From positions 186,001-250,000 of the forward strand of contig CAYNTK010000004.1 in the NCBI GenBank assembly GCA_964400285.1: a stretch of DNA of 64,000 nucleotides, read 5' to 3'. The position numbers and the translations under genes were made by a program. Below are positions 8,011 to 15,516 of the stretch, one piece after another. Source of the stretch: FEN-1279 sp964400285 (lineage in GTDB: Bacteria > Bacteroidota > Ignavibacteria > Tepidaquicellales > Tepidaquicellaceae). The notes below the pieces were generated by a model that was not told where the DNA came from, did not search any database, and was given only the letters and a program-made list of their open reading frames with translations. The number at the start of each line of letters is the position of its first letter. Position 1 is the stretch's first letter.

Positions 8011-9366
8011 CTATTCCTCTTTATCTGATAAGTTGTATTCTTTTATTTTTTTATATAGTGTTTTTCTATCAATATTTAAAATTTGAGACGCTTTCGCTTT
8101 ATTCCAATTGCTTTCCTCTAAAATTTGTTTTATATATCTTTTTTCAAGTTCGCATAAACTCATATTGTTTGCCTTTTTTAAGCAATCTTCTAATGCATCA
8201 CTGAAATCAACTAAATTAAAATGCTTTGTATCTATTACATTATCTGATGTTATTATTGACGCTTGCTCAAGGATATTTTCAAGTTCTCTTACATTTCCTT
8301 TGTATTTATGCTTCATTAATACATCGAGTGCTTCTGGCGTTATCGTGAAATCTTTATCTAATTTTACCGATAAAATCTTTAAATAATGATTTACAATTAA
8401 TGGAATATCTGAAACTCGCTCATTAAGTGGGGGGAGAGATATCGAAAAAGTTGAAAGACGAAAATATAAATCTTCTCTGAATTTTTTTTGGTTGATTATT
8501 TCTTTTAAATTCTGATTCGTTGCTGATATTAATCTTACATCTATTTTTTTTATTTTATCGCTTCCTAAAGATTTCACCTCCCAATTTTCTATAACTCTAA
8601 GTAATTTTGCTTGCAGATTATATGGCATTTCAGCAATTTCATCTAAAAATAATGTTCCTCCATCGGCTTGTTCAAACACTCCTTTCTGGATATCAGTTGC
8701 TCCAGTAAATGCCCCTTTCGCATGTCCAAAAAGTTCACTCTCCAAAAGGTTTTCTGGTATTGCACTACAATTAATCGCTACAAAAGGTTTTGCTTTCCTA
8801 TCACTGCTTTGATGTATTGCTCTTGCTACAAGTTCTTTCCCCGTTCCGCTTTGTCCTTCTATTAATACATTCACATTTACTTTTGATATCTTATTTATAA
8901 AATCGAATACTTCAAGCATCTTTTTACTTGTTCCAATTATATTTTTAAATGGATAATTATCTTCGATTATTGTTTTTAAGTCATTAATCTTTCGCGTCAT
9001 TTTTATCTTTTCCATTGCCTTCTCGACCTTTAAGGTAAATTCGTCAAGATTAAATGGTTTGTTAATATAATCAAAAGCTCCGTTCTTCATTGACTCAACC
9101 GCAGATTCAACTGACCCATATCCTGTTATCATTATAAAAATACTGTCCACTGGCTTTACCTTTAGTAAATCTAATCCGTCAACTTCTGGCATTTGAAGGT
9201 CTGATATTATTATGTCAAAAAAATTTTCATTTATGAGACTTTTTGCCTTTACGCTATTATTCTCTTCTATTACTGTATAACCTTTTTTCACTAATACTTT
9301 TCTTAAGATTTGTGTAGAATTAGGTTCATCATCTACTATTAAAATTTTGTATTTTGAATTTTCCAT
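8011..9366 (-). CDS. NtrC-family sigma54-dependent response regulator
   Basis: A 451-residue protein of standard three-domain layout. An intact receiver (acidic pair D12-D13, phospho-acceptor D56, T81, K103) is followed by a AAA+ domain (about 140-370) with Walker A GQSGTGKE, the sigma54-contacting GAFTGA loop and LFLDEIAEMP Walker B. A Fis-type helix-turn-helix (about 405-445, KASQILNIDRKTLYKK) ends the protein. It would be phosphorylated by an unseen sensor kinase, bind upstream sites and hydrolyse ATP to open sigma54 promoters. Its gene is flanked on both sides by sigma54-like promoters and by a shared palindrome, so it very likely controls the cytochrome operon, the secreted cytochrome and a small RNA. 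No kinase gene is adjacent; the soluble PAS kinase at 18552-19772 is one candidate partner. Confidence 0.93.
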   Translation of the reverse strand: MENSKYKILIVDDEPNSTQILRKVLVKKGYTVIEENNSVKAKSLINENFFDIIISDLQMPEVDGLDLLKVKPVDSIFIMITGYGSVESAVESMKNGAFDYINKPFNLDEFTLKVEKAMEKIKMTRKINDLKTIIEDNYPFKNIIGTSKKMLEVFDFINKISKVNVNVLIEGQSGTGKELVARAIHQSSDRKAKPFVAINCSAIPENLLESELFGHAKGAFTGATDIQKGVFEQADGGTLFLDEIAEMPYNLQAKLLRVIENWEVKSLGSDKIKKIDVRLISATNQNLKEIINQKKFREDLYFRLSTFSISLPPLNERVSDIPLIVNHYLKILSVKLDKDFTITPEALDVLMKHKYKGNVRELENILEQASIITSDNVIDTKHFNLVDFSDALEDCLKKANNMSLCELEKRYIKQILEESNWNKAKASQILNIDRKTLYKKIKEYNLSDKEE

Positions 9367-9396
9367 CTTTTATCTTTTCCTAAAGTTACACATTAA

Positions 9397-9413
9397 TAGG
9401 GAAAAATTCCACA
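9397..9413. promoter_or_regulatory. Second operator-like site (TAGGGA-N5-TCCACA)
   Basis: The right half-site is identical to the 7994-8010 palindrome and the left half matches 4 of 6 positions. Its centre (9405) is 59 bp before the -24 GG of the promoter at 9462-9478, the same spacing as the operon site to its own promoter. It also lies about 40 bp upstream of the regulator start, so it could mediate autoregulation. Confidence 0.45.
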
Positions 9414-9461
9414 CCTTATTTTCTAAAAACACTAATTTTTTTTAATTATAAGCTATTTTTT

Positions 9462-9478
9462 TTGGTATAAGATTTGAA
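9462..9478 (+). promoter_or_regulatory. sigma54-like promoter in front of a short untranslated RNA
   Basis: The sequence TTGGTATAAGATTTGAA has GG at 9464-9465 and GA at 9476-9477 with ten bases between, so the -12 box is TTGAA instead of TTGCA. Predicted start is near 9488. The upstream T-tract plus TTGGTAT is shared with the cytochrome operon promoter at 7929-7945. No reading frame begins between here and the terminator ending at 9569. Confidence 0.5.
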
Positions 9479-9488
9479 GCTTATTATA

Positions 9489-9569
9489 TAAATAGATTTA
9501 AGATATTGTTCTTTTTCTTTTGTTCTCCTCCTAAGAAGCCCTTGGAAATTATTCCGGGGCTTTTTTTTT
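9489..9569 (+). ncRNA. Candidate sigma54-driven small RNA with UCUCCUCC motif
   Basis: About 80 nt lie between a predicted sigma54 start (about 9489) and the end of a strong terminator (9569), with no convincing reading frame. The RNA would have an AU-rich 5' part, a single-stranded pyrimidine stretch ending in GUUCUCCUCC (9522-9531), then the terminator hairpin. The motif is complementary to Shine-Dalgarno sequences, including 8 nt (GAGGAGAA, 5628-5635) before the cytochrome b start and 10 nt in the hairpin loop before the barrel gene. This is a prediction from promoter, motif and terminator only. Confidence 0.45.
9536..9569 (+). terminator. Rho-independent terminator
   Basis: AAGCCC (9536-9541) pairs with GGGCTT (9557-9562), and GGAA (9544-9547) with TTCC (9552-9555). 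Nine consecutive T residues (9561-9569) follow. It is separated from any upstream plus-strand gene, so it must end a short local transcript or block read-through toward 9720. Confidence 0.8.
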
Positions 9570-9580
9570 ACCTTTCCTTG

Positions 9581-9597
9581 TGTCCTAAATTTCCACA
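9581..9597. promoter_or_regulatory. Third operator-like site (TGTCCT-N5-TCCACA)
   Basis: The right half matches the TCCACA half-site exactly and the left half matches 3 of 6. It is centred about 78 bp upstream of the -24 element at 9667, roughly two helical turns farther than at the other two promoters. Confidence 0.4.
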
Positions 9598-9664
9598 CTT
9601 ATATATAAAAATATACACATTAGAAATTTTTTTTGTAATTTATTAAAAGAAATTAATTCTTTTT

Positions 9665-9681
9665 TTGGCATAAAATATGTA
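9665..9681 (+). promoter_or_regulatory. sigma54-like promoter of the secreted cytochrome gene
   Basis: The sequence TTGGCATAAAATATGTA has the -24 element TTGGCA intact (GG at 9667-9668) and a weaker -12 element (GT at 9679-9680) after exactly ten bases. Predicted transcription starts near 9691, leaving a 29-nt AT-rich leader before the ATG at 9720. Confidence 0.5.
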
Positions 9682-9719
9682 TATAATTTTACTAATGAAA
9701 TTTAATTAAACTATATTTT

Positions 9720-11804
9720 ATGAGAAAAATTATTTTAACCCTTTTTGTCTTGGTTTTTTGTGTATCCTCTATATATTCAGCACCAAGAGCCAAAATTTTT
9801 GTTAAAAACGTATCCCCTTACGATTTAAGAACCTATTCTGCTTTAATCCCAGATTCAACTGTTTCTCAAGGGATGAAGATTGTTCCAAAAAATAATTTCG
9901 TCTATTTGTCGGTTTTTAATTTTGGTGATACAACCTCTATTCAGTCACAAACTTGGTCGTTACTTTCAAAACCTACTGGTTCGGGTGCAACAATTGTCAA
10001 TATCCCTTCTCTAAACTGGGTGAAATTTCTTGCAGATAGCACTGGAACCTATAATGTGCAGGTTTCCATAACTACTTCTTCTGGCACTAAAGATACTACA
10101 ATGAATATTTATTGTGCAACTTTTATTGGTGTCGGGAATTTTGAAGGTGTTGTTGGTGATTTTCCTAAATGTATGACCTGCCATGGCTCATCTCCAAGCT
10201 TTCAGACTATTTTTAACAATTGGAAAAATTCACCTCACGGACAAACTTTTAAATATATGATTGATTCCGGTTCTACAAGTTTTGGAACAAGTTGTATGAA
10301 GTGTCATACTACAGGTTATGACCATAATAGATATGCAATTAATGGTGGATTTGATGATAGAGCAAGAACTCTCGGTTGGATTTGGGCAAATTGGTCTCCT
10401 CCAAAACCCGGTAATTGGGATTCGCTCAAAACTAAATTCCCCGGGCTTGTAAATTTTGCAACGATTGGTTGTGAAAGTTGCCACGGACCAGGTAGTGAAC
10501 ACGCCTCTACGGTTGATACTAATAAAATTGACCAATCCATTAATTCTGGGAAATGTGCTAAATGCCACGATAATCCTTGGAGATATCCTACTTATGCTCA
10601 GTGGAAAAATTCTCTACATTCAAATGCATTGTTTGAAGGTAGGACAATTGCAGCTAATCAAAGGAATACTTTCGGTGATTGTAATAGATGCCACGATGGA
10701 TATACTTATGTCGGTTTTACAAAAGGTCTCGCTTACCCACCCAATATTACAACTGCTGACCAGGAAATGATTGGATGTGCATCTTGCCATGACCCACATG
10801 GTAATTCAAACCAACATTCTTTAAGAAATAGACCAGCTGGAAGTGATACATTATCAGGTGGATATACATATCCTACTGCAGGAAACGGGAAAGTATGTCT
10901 CGATTGTCACAAAGCAAGACGAAATCCTGTCTGGTATGTTTTAGGTAGAAGTGTTACTTCAACTTGGGGACCTCATGGCTCAACTCAAGGAGATGTTCTA
11001 ATGGGTAGAAATGCTGCTTCATTCGGTGGTATTCCATATATCAGTGGCTCACACAAAAATATCTCCAATACTTGTGTCGGTTGCCATATGGCTGCTACTA
11101 CGGATACAGGAACGGTTACAAGAGATAAAGTCGGTGGACATTCGATGAACTTGCACTATTCTGCTACTAATTATGACCATATGACTGGTTGCGTTAGCTG
11201 TCATCCGGGTAAGTCAAGTTTCGATGACTTTATTGCTCCTGATGATTTTGATGGTGATAATGTGATTGAACCTTGGCAAAAAGAAGTTGAAGGTTGTATA
11301 AGAAAGCTTAGAATTGCTCTTCCTCCCGCAGGAGTGGATTCAGTTAGATGGCAATTGATTGCCGCTGATTCGAATAATACAAATTTAAGAAGAGCTTATT
11401 GGAATTATTTGTATATTCTTAACGACGGTAGTCTTGGTATGCATAATCCGTTCTATTCAATTCAGGTCTTATTAACTTCGGTTCAGTATGCTGTTGGAGT
11501 TCAAAATATAAGCTCTGAAATTCCATCGAAATATGAATTATCTCAAAACTATCCAAACCCCTTTAACCCTGCAACTAAAATTAATTTTGCTGTTACAAAA
11601 ACAGAAAATGTTTCCATAAAAATTTATGATATGACAGGTAGAGAAGTTATTACTCTTATTAATCAAAAATTAAATCCGGGTAAATATTCTACTGATTGGC
11701 AGGGTATAAATTCTGGCGGAGTTAAAGTTGCTAGTGGTGTTTACTTCTATAGAATGATTACACCAAGTTTTGTTGATGTTAAAAAAATGGTTCTTGTGAA
11801 ATAG
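9720..11804 (+). CDS. T9SS-secreted nine-heme cytochrome c
   Basis: A 694-residue protein with a signal peptide (residues 1-20, cleaved near YSAPRA) and a heme-free domain to about residue 145. Nine CXXCH motifs follow between about 151 and 510 (CMTCH, CMKCH, CESCH, CAKCH, CNRCH, CASCH, CLDCH, CVGCH, CVSCH), with CESCHGPGSEH as in cytochrome c554-type proteins. The last 90 residues form a T9SS type A sorting domain beginning QNYPNPFNPATK and ending in the KKMVLVK basic strand. The protein should therefore cross the outer membrane through T9SS and be anchored or released outside the cell, a good candidate for the terminal extracellular electron carrier. It has its own sigma54-like promoter (9665-9681) and a terminator right after it. 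Confidence 0.9.
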   Translation: MRKIILTLFVLVFCVSSIYSAPRAKIFVKNVSPYDLRTYSALIPDSTVSQGMKIVPKNNFVYLSVFNFGDTTSIQSQTWSLLSKPTGSGATIVNIPSLNWVKFLADSTGTYNVQVSITTSSGTKDTTMNIYCATFIGVGNFEGVVGDFPKCMTCHGSSPSFQTIFNNWKNSPHGQTFKYMIDSGSTSFGTSCMKCHTTGYDHNRYAINGGFDDRARTLGWIWANWSPPKPGNWDSLKTKFPGLVNFATIGCESCHGPGSEHASTVDTNKIDQSINSGKCAKCHDNPWRYPTYAQWKNSLHSNALFEGRTIAANQRNTFGDCNRCHDGYTYVGFTKGLAYPPNITTADQEMIGCASCHDPHGNSNQHSLRNRPAGSDTLSGGYTYPTAGNGKVCLDCHKARRNPVWYVLGRSVTSTWGPHGSTQGDVLMGRNAASFGGIPYISGSHKNISNTCVGCHMAATTDTGTVTRDKVGGHSMNLHYSATNYDHMTGCVSCHPGKSSFDDFIAPDDFDGDNVIEPWQKEVEGCIRKLRIALPPAGVDSVRWQLIAADSNNTNLRRAYWNYLYILNDGSLGMHNPFYSIQVLLTSVQYAVGVQNISSEIPSKYELSQNYPNPFNPATKINFAVTKTENVSIKIYDMTGREVITLINQKLNPGKYSTDWQGINSGGVKVASGVYFYRMITPSFVDVKKMVLVK

Positions 11805-11839
11805 AATTATTTAGTATTTTTTGTTCTCCTCCTATAAAA

Positions 11840-11868
11840 GGGTTGCTTAAATTTTGCAACCCTTTTTT
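11840..11868 (+). terminator. Rho-independent terminator after the secreted cytochrome
   Basis: GGGTTGC (11840-11846), a 9-nt loop and GCAACCC (11856-11862) form a perfect stem followed by six T residues. GTTCTCCTCC occurs just upstream at 11823-11832, the same motif that precedes the terminator at 9536-9569. Confidence 0.9.
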
Positions 11869-11927
11869 ATTTTAAAATTATTTTTCAATTAAAAAGTTTT
11901 GAATTGTTTTTAAAATCTGCATCTGAT

Positions 11928-14564
11928 ATGTTTAAAATAAATAATTTTTTTATGAAGCAATTAATTTCAATTTTTATTATAGTTTTTATTTTTCTTTCTA
12001 TTTCATTCTTTATTCATAATAATTTCCCTTATAAAACAAAAAAAGAAAAAAAACCTTCAGGAGCTTATGAATCTATGCTATGGCTTAATGAAATCAGAGC
12101 TTTTCCTGATAAAGATATTCCACAAGACAGATTTTTCAAAGCATTCGAATATTCAAATACTAAATTAACTGAATTTAATGATAATCCTTTACTTGACTCC
12201 TGGACTTCGATTGGTCCCAATAATATTGGTGGTCGTTCTAATGCTTTAGCTATTCATCCGATTGATACTTCGATTGTCTTTATTGGTTCGGCATCCGGTG
12301 GTTTGTGGAAATCCACTACTGGCGGACTTGGTGCTTCCGCATGGACTCTTATTAATACTGGTTATCCAAGTTTAGCTATTGGTTCAATTGCAATTGATTC
12401 TGCTAATCCAAATGTTATGTATATTGGTACTGGAGAGAATTACGGTTACCGTTATTCAAATTTCGGTTTAGATATTAGAGTGATGAGAGGTATGTATGGA
12501 ATTGGAATTTTAAAAACCACAAATGCTGGAGCGACTTGGACTAAATCTTTAGATTGGTCTTACAATAATCAAACTGGTGTGTGGGATGTATTAATTAATC
12601 CTAAAAATTCTAATATACTTTATGCAGCTACGAGTGAAGGTATTTATAAATCTATTAACGCTGGTAATAGTTGGTCACAAATATTACCCTATAAAATGGT
12701 TATGGATTTATTAATTAATCCTATTGATACCAATATCCTCTATGCATCGGTTGGGAATCTTACTAATGATTCTCCTTTGCCAGCTAATGAAATCGGTATT
12801 TTCAAAACAACTAATAGTGGAATTAATTGGACTAAACTTTCTGGTGGTTTACCTGCTTCTTGGTCTGGTAAGGCTACACTTGAAATGTATAAAGGAAACC
12901 CCGATTATATATATGCAAACATTGCCAACGATGTTACTTCTTATGTTGGATATTATAGAAGTACAAACGGAGGATTAAATTGGACTCTCGGCTCCACATC
13001 TGTTCCATCTGGTAATCAGGGCTGGTATAATCAAGGGCACATAGTTAAATCAAATGACCCTAATACAATATTAGTTGGAACTTTGAATGTAGAAAAATCT
13101 ACTAACGGAGGAACAAGTTTTACGACTAAATCGAGCTGGAGTGCATGGAATACTGGTGCTACACCTCCCGGTCAACCAGAGGGACCTTCCAATTATGTTC
13201 ATGCTGATGTTCACTATTATGCCGCGAATCCAAAAGACCCAAATAAAATTTACATTGCTGCAGATGGTGGTTTATACAGATCAAATGATTTCGGTGAAAC
13301 CTTTTATTCTTGTAATGGTGGATATGTTACTTCACAATTTTACGCATCGCTTGGTAATTCCTATACCGATTCATTATTTTGTGTAGGTGGTTTACAAGAT
13401 AATCGATCTGCCTTTTATCAGGGAACAACTGCGTGGTATAAAACGTTTCAAGGAGATGGATTTTGCTCTCAAGTAAACTCTCAAAATTCGAATGTTTGTT
13501 ATACTGAATATACTTATGGGGCAATTTATAGGTCAACTAATGGTGGTGTAAGTTGGAGCAGTGGCTACGGTCCTCCCGGAAATGGTAATGCTTCAAGTTA
13601 TTGCTTTAACGTTCCCTACGTTGTTTGTAAATCTAATCCAAGTGTTTTGTATGCTGGCGGGGTTACAATTTATAAATCTACAAATAACGGCTCAAGTGGA
13701 AGTTGGCAAACGCAATATACTTTTACTAACCAAAAAGCCCTGTCTATTGCAGTTTCTTATACTGGAACGGATACTGCATATATTGGTGTCCTTCCTACTA
13801 ATTCTAGTTCAACTGCCGCGATTTATAGAACAATTAATGGCGGTACTAATTGGACAAATATTTCAGGAACTTCAATCCCTAATAGATACCCCACAAGAAT
13901 TCATGTAAACCAAAATTATTCTAAAGAAGTATATGTAACTTTTGGCGGATTTGGAACAGCTCACGTTTTAAAATCGACTAATGCCGGTGAAAACTGGATC
14001 AATATAACTAACAATTTACCTGATGTTCCAACACACTCGGTTGCAGTTGACCCGGTGTATCCACAAAATGTTTATGTCGGAAACGATTTAGGAGTTTATG
14101 TTTCTACAAACGGCGGAACAACTTGGTATGAATACAGAAGTGGTATGCCTTATGCTGTTATATTTGATTTAACTATAGTGAATGTAAGCCGTAAACTTCG
14201 TGCAACAACTCACGGGAACGGAATTTGGGAAAGAAAACTGATTGCAAATCCTGTTGCTGTTAATAATACTAACACAGAAATTCCAAAAGAATATAAATTA
14301 TATCAAAATTATCCTAATCCGTTTAATCCCGTAACGACCATCAAATTTGATATTCCGTCAGTAAAAGGAAAAGCCGGATATGTAAGATTGGATGTCTATG
14401 ATTTACTCGGTAAAGAAATATCAACACTTGTAAATGAAAATTTATCATCTGGAAGTTACAGTGTGAACTTCGATGCAAGCAGATACGCAACAGGGACATA
14501 TATTTACAGATTATCGGTAAATAATGAATCGATTGCAACGAAAAAAATGGTTTTAATCAAATAG
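11928..14564 (+). CDS. T9SS-secreted BNR/sortilin-type beta-propeller protein
   Basis: About 878 residues from the ATG at 11928; an ATG at 11952 also gives a good signal peptide (MKQLISIFIIVFIFLSISFF), and a TTG at 11904 is possible. About a dozen blades carry the STNGGxxW signature of BNR / VPS10 repeats (ILKTTNAGATW, IYRSTNGGVSW, VLKSTNAGENW), typical of multi-bladed propellers. The C-terminus is a T9SS sorting domain (QNYPNPFNPVTTIKF to KKMVLIK), so the protein is exported to the surface. The exact function is unknown: no sialidase catalytic residues were identified and the family is often structural or adhesive. It follows the secreted cytochrome by 100 bp but after a terminator, so it is probably a separate unit. 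Confidence 0.8.
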   Translation: MFKINNFFMKQLISIFIIVFIFLSISFFIHNNFPYKTKKEKKPSGAYESMLWLNEIRAFPDKDIPQDRFFKAFEYSNTKLTEFNDNPLLDSWTSIGPNNIGGRSNALAIHPIDTSIVFIGSASGGLWKSTTGGLGASAWTLINTGYPSLAIGSIAIDSANPNVMYIGTGENYGYRYSNFGLDIRVMRGMYGIGILKTTNAGATWTKSLDWSYNNQTGVWDVLINPKNSNILYAATSEGIYKSINAGNSWSQILPYKMVMDLLINPIDTNILYASVGNLTNDSPLPANEIGIFKTTNSGINWTKLSGGLPASWSGKATLEMYKGNPDYIYANIANDVTSYVGYYRSTNGGLNWTLGSTSVPSGNQGWYNQGHIVKSNDPNTILVGTLNVEKSTNGGTSFTTKSSWSAWNTGATPPGQPEGPSNYVHADVHYYAANPKDPNKIYIAADGGLYRSNDFGETFYSCNGGYVTSQFYASLGNSYTDSLFCVGGLQDNRSAFYQGTTAWYKTFQGDGFCSQVNSQNSNVCYTEYTYGAIYRSTNGGVSWSSGYGPPGNGNASSYCFNVPYVVCKSNPSVLYAGGVTIYKSTNNGSSGSWQTQYTFTNQKALSIAVSYTGTDTAYIGVLPTNSSSTAAIYRTINGGTNWTNISGTSIPNRYPTRIHVNQNYSKEVYVTFGGFGTAHVLKSTNAGENWINITNNLPDVPTHSVAVDPVYPQNVYVGNDLGVYVSTNGGTTWYEYRSGMPYAVIFDLTIVNVSRKLRATTHGNGIWERKLIANPVAVNNTNTEIPKEYKLYQNYPNPFNPVTTIKFDIPSVKGKAGYVRLDVYDLLGKEISTLVNENLSSGSYSVNFDASRYATGTYIYRLSVNNESIATKKMVLIK

Positions 14565-14605
14565 TTAAAAATTTTCGTTCACAAACTTTTAGAAACGAAT
14601 AAATT

Positions 14606-15328
14606 TTATAAATGAGTAAGGAACTTCCTTCTTCTTATTACCTCTTCTCCCACAAGGTTTACTGCTTCATCAGTAGAGAAGTGGTTCAGGTTCAATACCA
14701 TACTGTATAAAGATACATCTTCTATATCACTGCTGAAATATTTTTTCAGATACTGTTTTCTTTCTTTATCTTCTTTCTTAATAAATTTTATTGCTTCATT
14801 TTTATCTAAATTAAATATACTCTGAATGTTTTTAATCTTTTTTTCTAATGTATCTATTAATCTTATATGCAGTCCACCTTGTAACTCTTTTGTTATTATA
14901 TTTGAACCTCTCCCAATTAAAATTACATTTCCTAATAAAGCAAGATGAAGTATCGTGTTACTTGCTTTTGTAATTAACATTTGTTCGGAAGGATGCAATG
15001 AAAAAAGTTGCTCGAGAACTCCTTGAATTTCTGAAATCTTCTTCTCTGATATATATTTTGCCATTTCCGCAGGTAGGTCATGTTCTTGTATTATTTGTTC
15101 GAGTATATTTTTATCGAATATTTTCCAATCATTTTTTCTTTTTGTATCATATTTATTTAGATAATCGACTAATAAATCTCCAAATTGTATTCCTCCTGCT
15201 CCTGTCTCTCTGGATATTGTAACAAATGGCTCAACGTAAGAACTTTTTCTCTTTATCGTTTCTTTATGTGTCGTCAATTTTCTTTCAAAGTATTCCTCGA
15301 ATACTTTGAAAGATGTTTGTTTCTCCAT
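14606..15328 (-). CDS. Cytidylate-kinase-like protein
   Basis: A 240-residue soluble protein matching the cytidylate kinase-like family (Cytidylate_kin2 type). SRETGAGG (about residues 55-62) replaces the usual P-loop, LIGRGSNIIT (about 138-147) lies in the middle, and the Arg/Lys-rich region ends with DKERKQYLKKYFSS, which resembles the lid. These proteins probably phosphorylate a nucleotide or small molecule, but the substrate of this family is not established. It is a single gene convergent with the propeller gene; its own upstream region (15329-15516) is AT-rich without recognisable elements. Confidence 0.7.
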   Translation of the reverse strand: MEKQTSFKVFEEYFERKLTTHKETIKRKSSYVEPFVTISRETGAGGIQFGDLLVDYLNKYDTKRKNDWKIFDKNILEQIIQEHDLPAEMAKYISEKKISEIQGVLEQLFSLHPSEQMLITKASNTILHLALLGNVILIGRGSNIITKELQGGLHIRLIDTLEKKIKNIQSIFNLDKNEAIKFIKKEDKERKQYLKKYFSSDIEDVSLYSMVLNLNHFSTDEAVNLVGEEVIRRRKFLTHL

Positions 15329-15516
15329 ATTTATACCCCCTTTTTCTAAATTATAGTTTAATTTTATTTAATTAGCCATAGAAAAAAAAACACATATTTA
15401 AAAAATAGTTAATAATATTAAAGACTGATAATTTTTTTATAAATTATTGAAAGAAATGCTATCATATTTTTTTAAATTAATTATATTGTTATATTAATTA
15501 AAATAATATCATCATA

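Noticed and set aside
14574..14599. TTCGTT...AACGAA inverted repeat between convergent genes
   Set aside because: Only 6 bp of stem with a 14-nt loop and no clean T-run; too weak to call a terminator.
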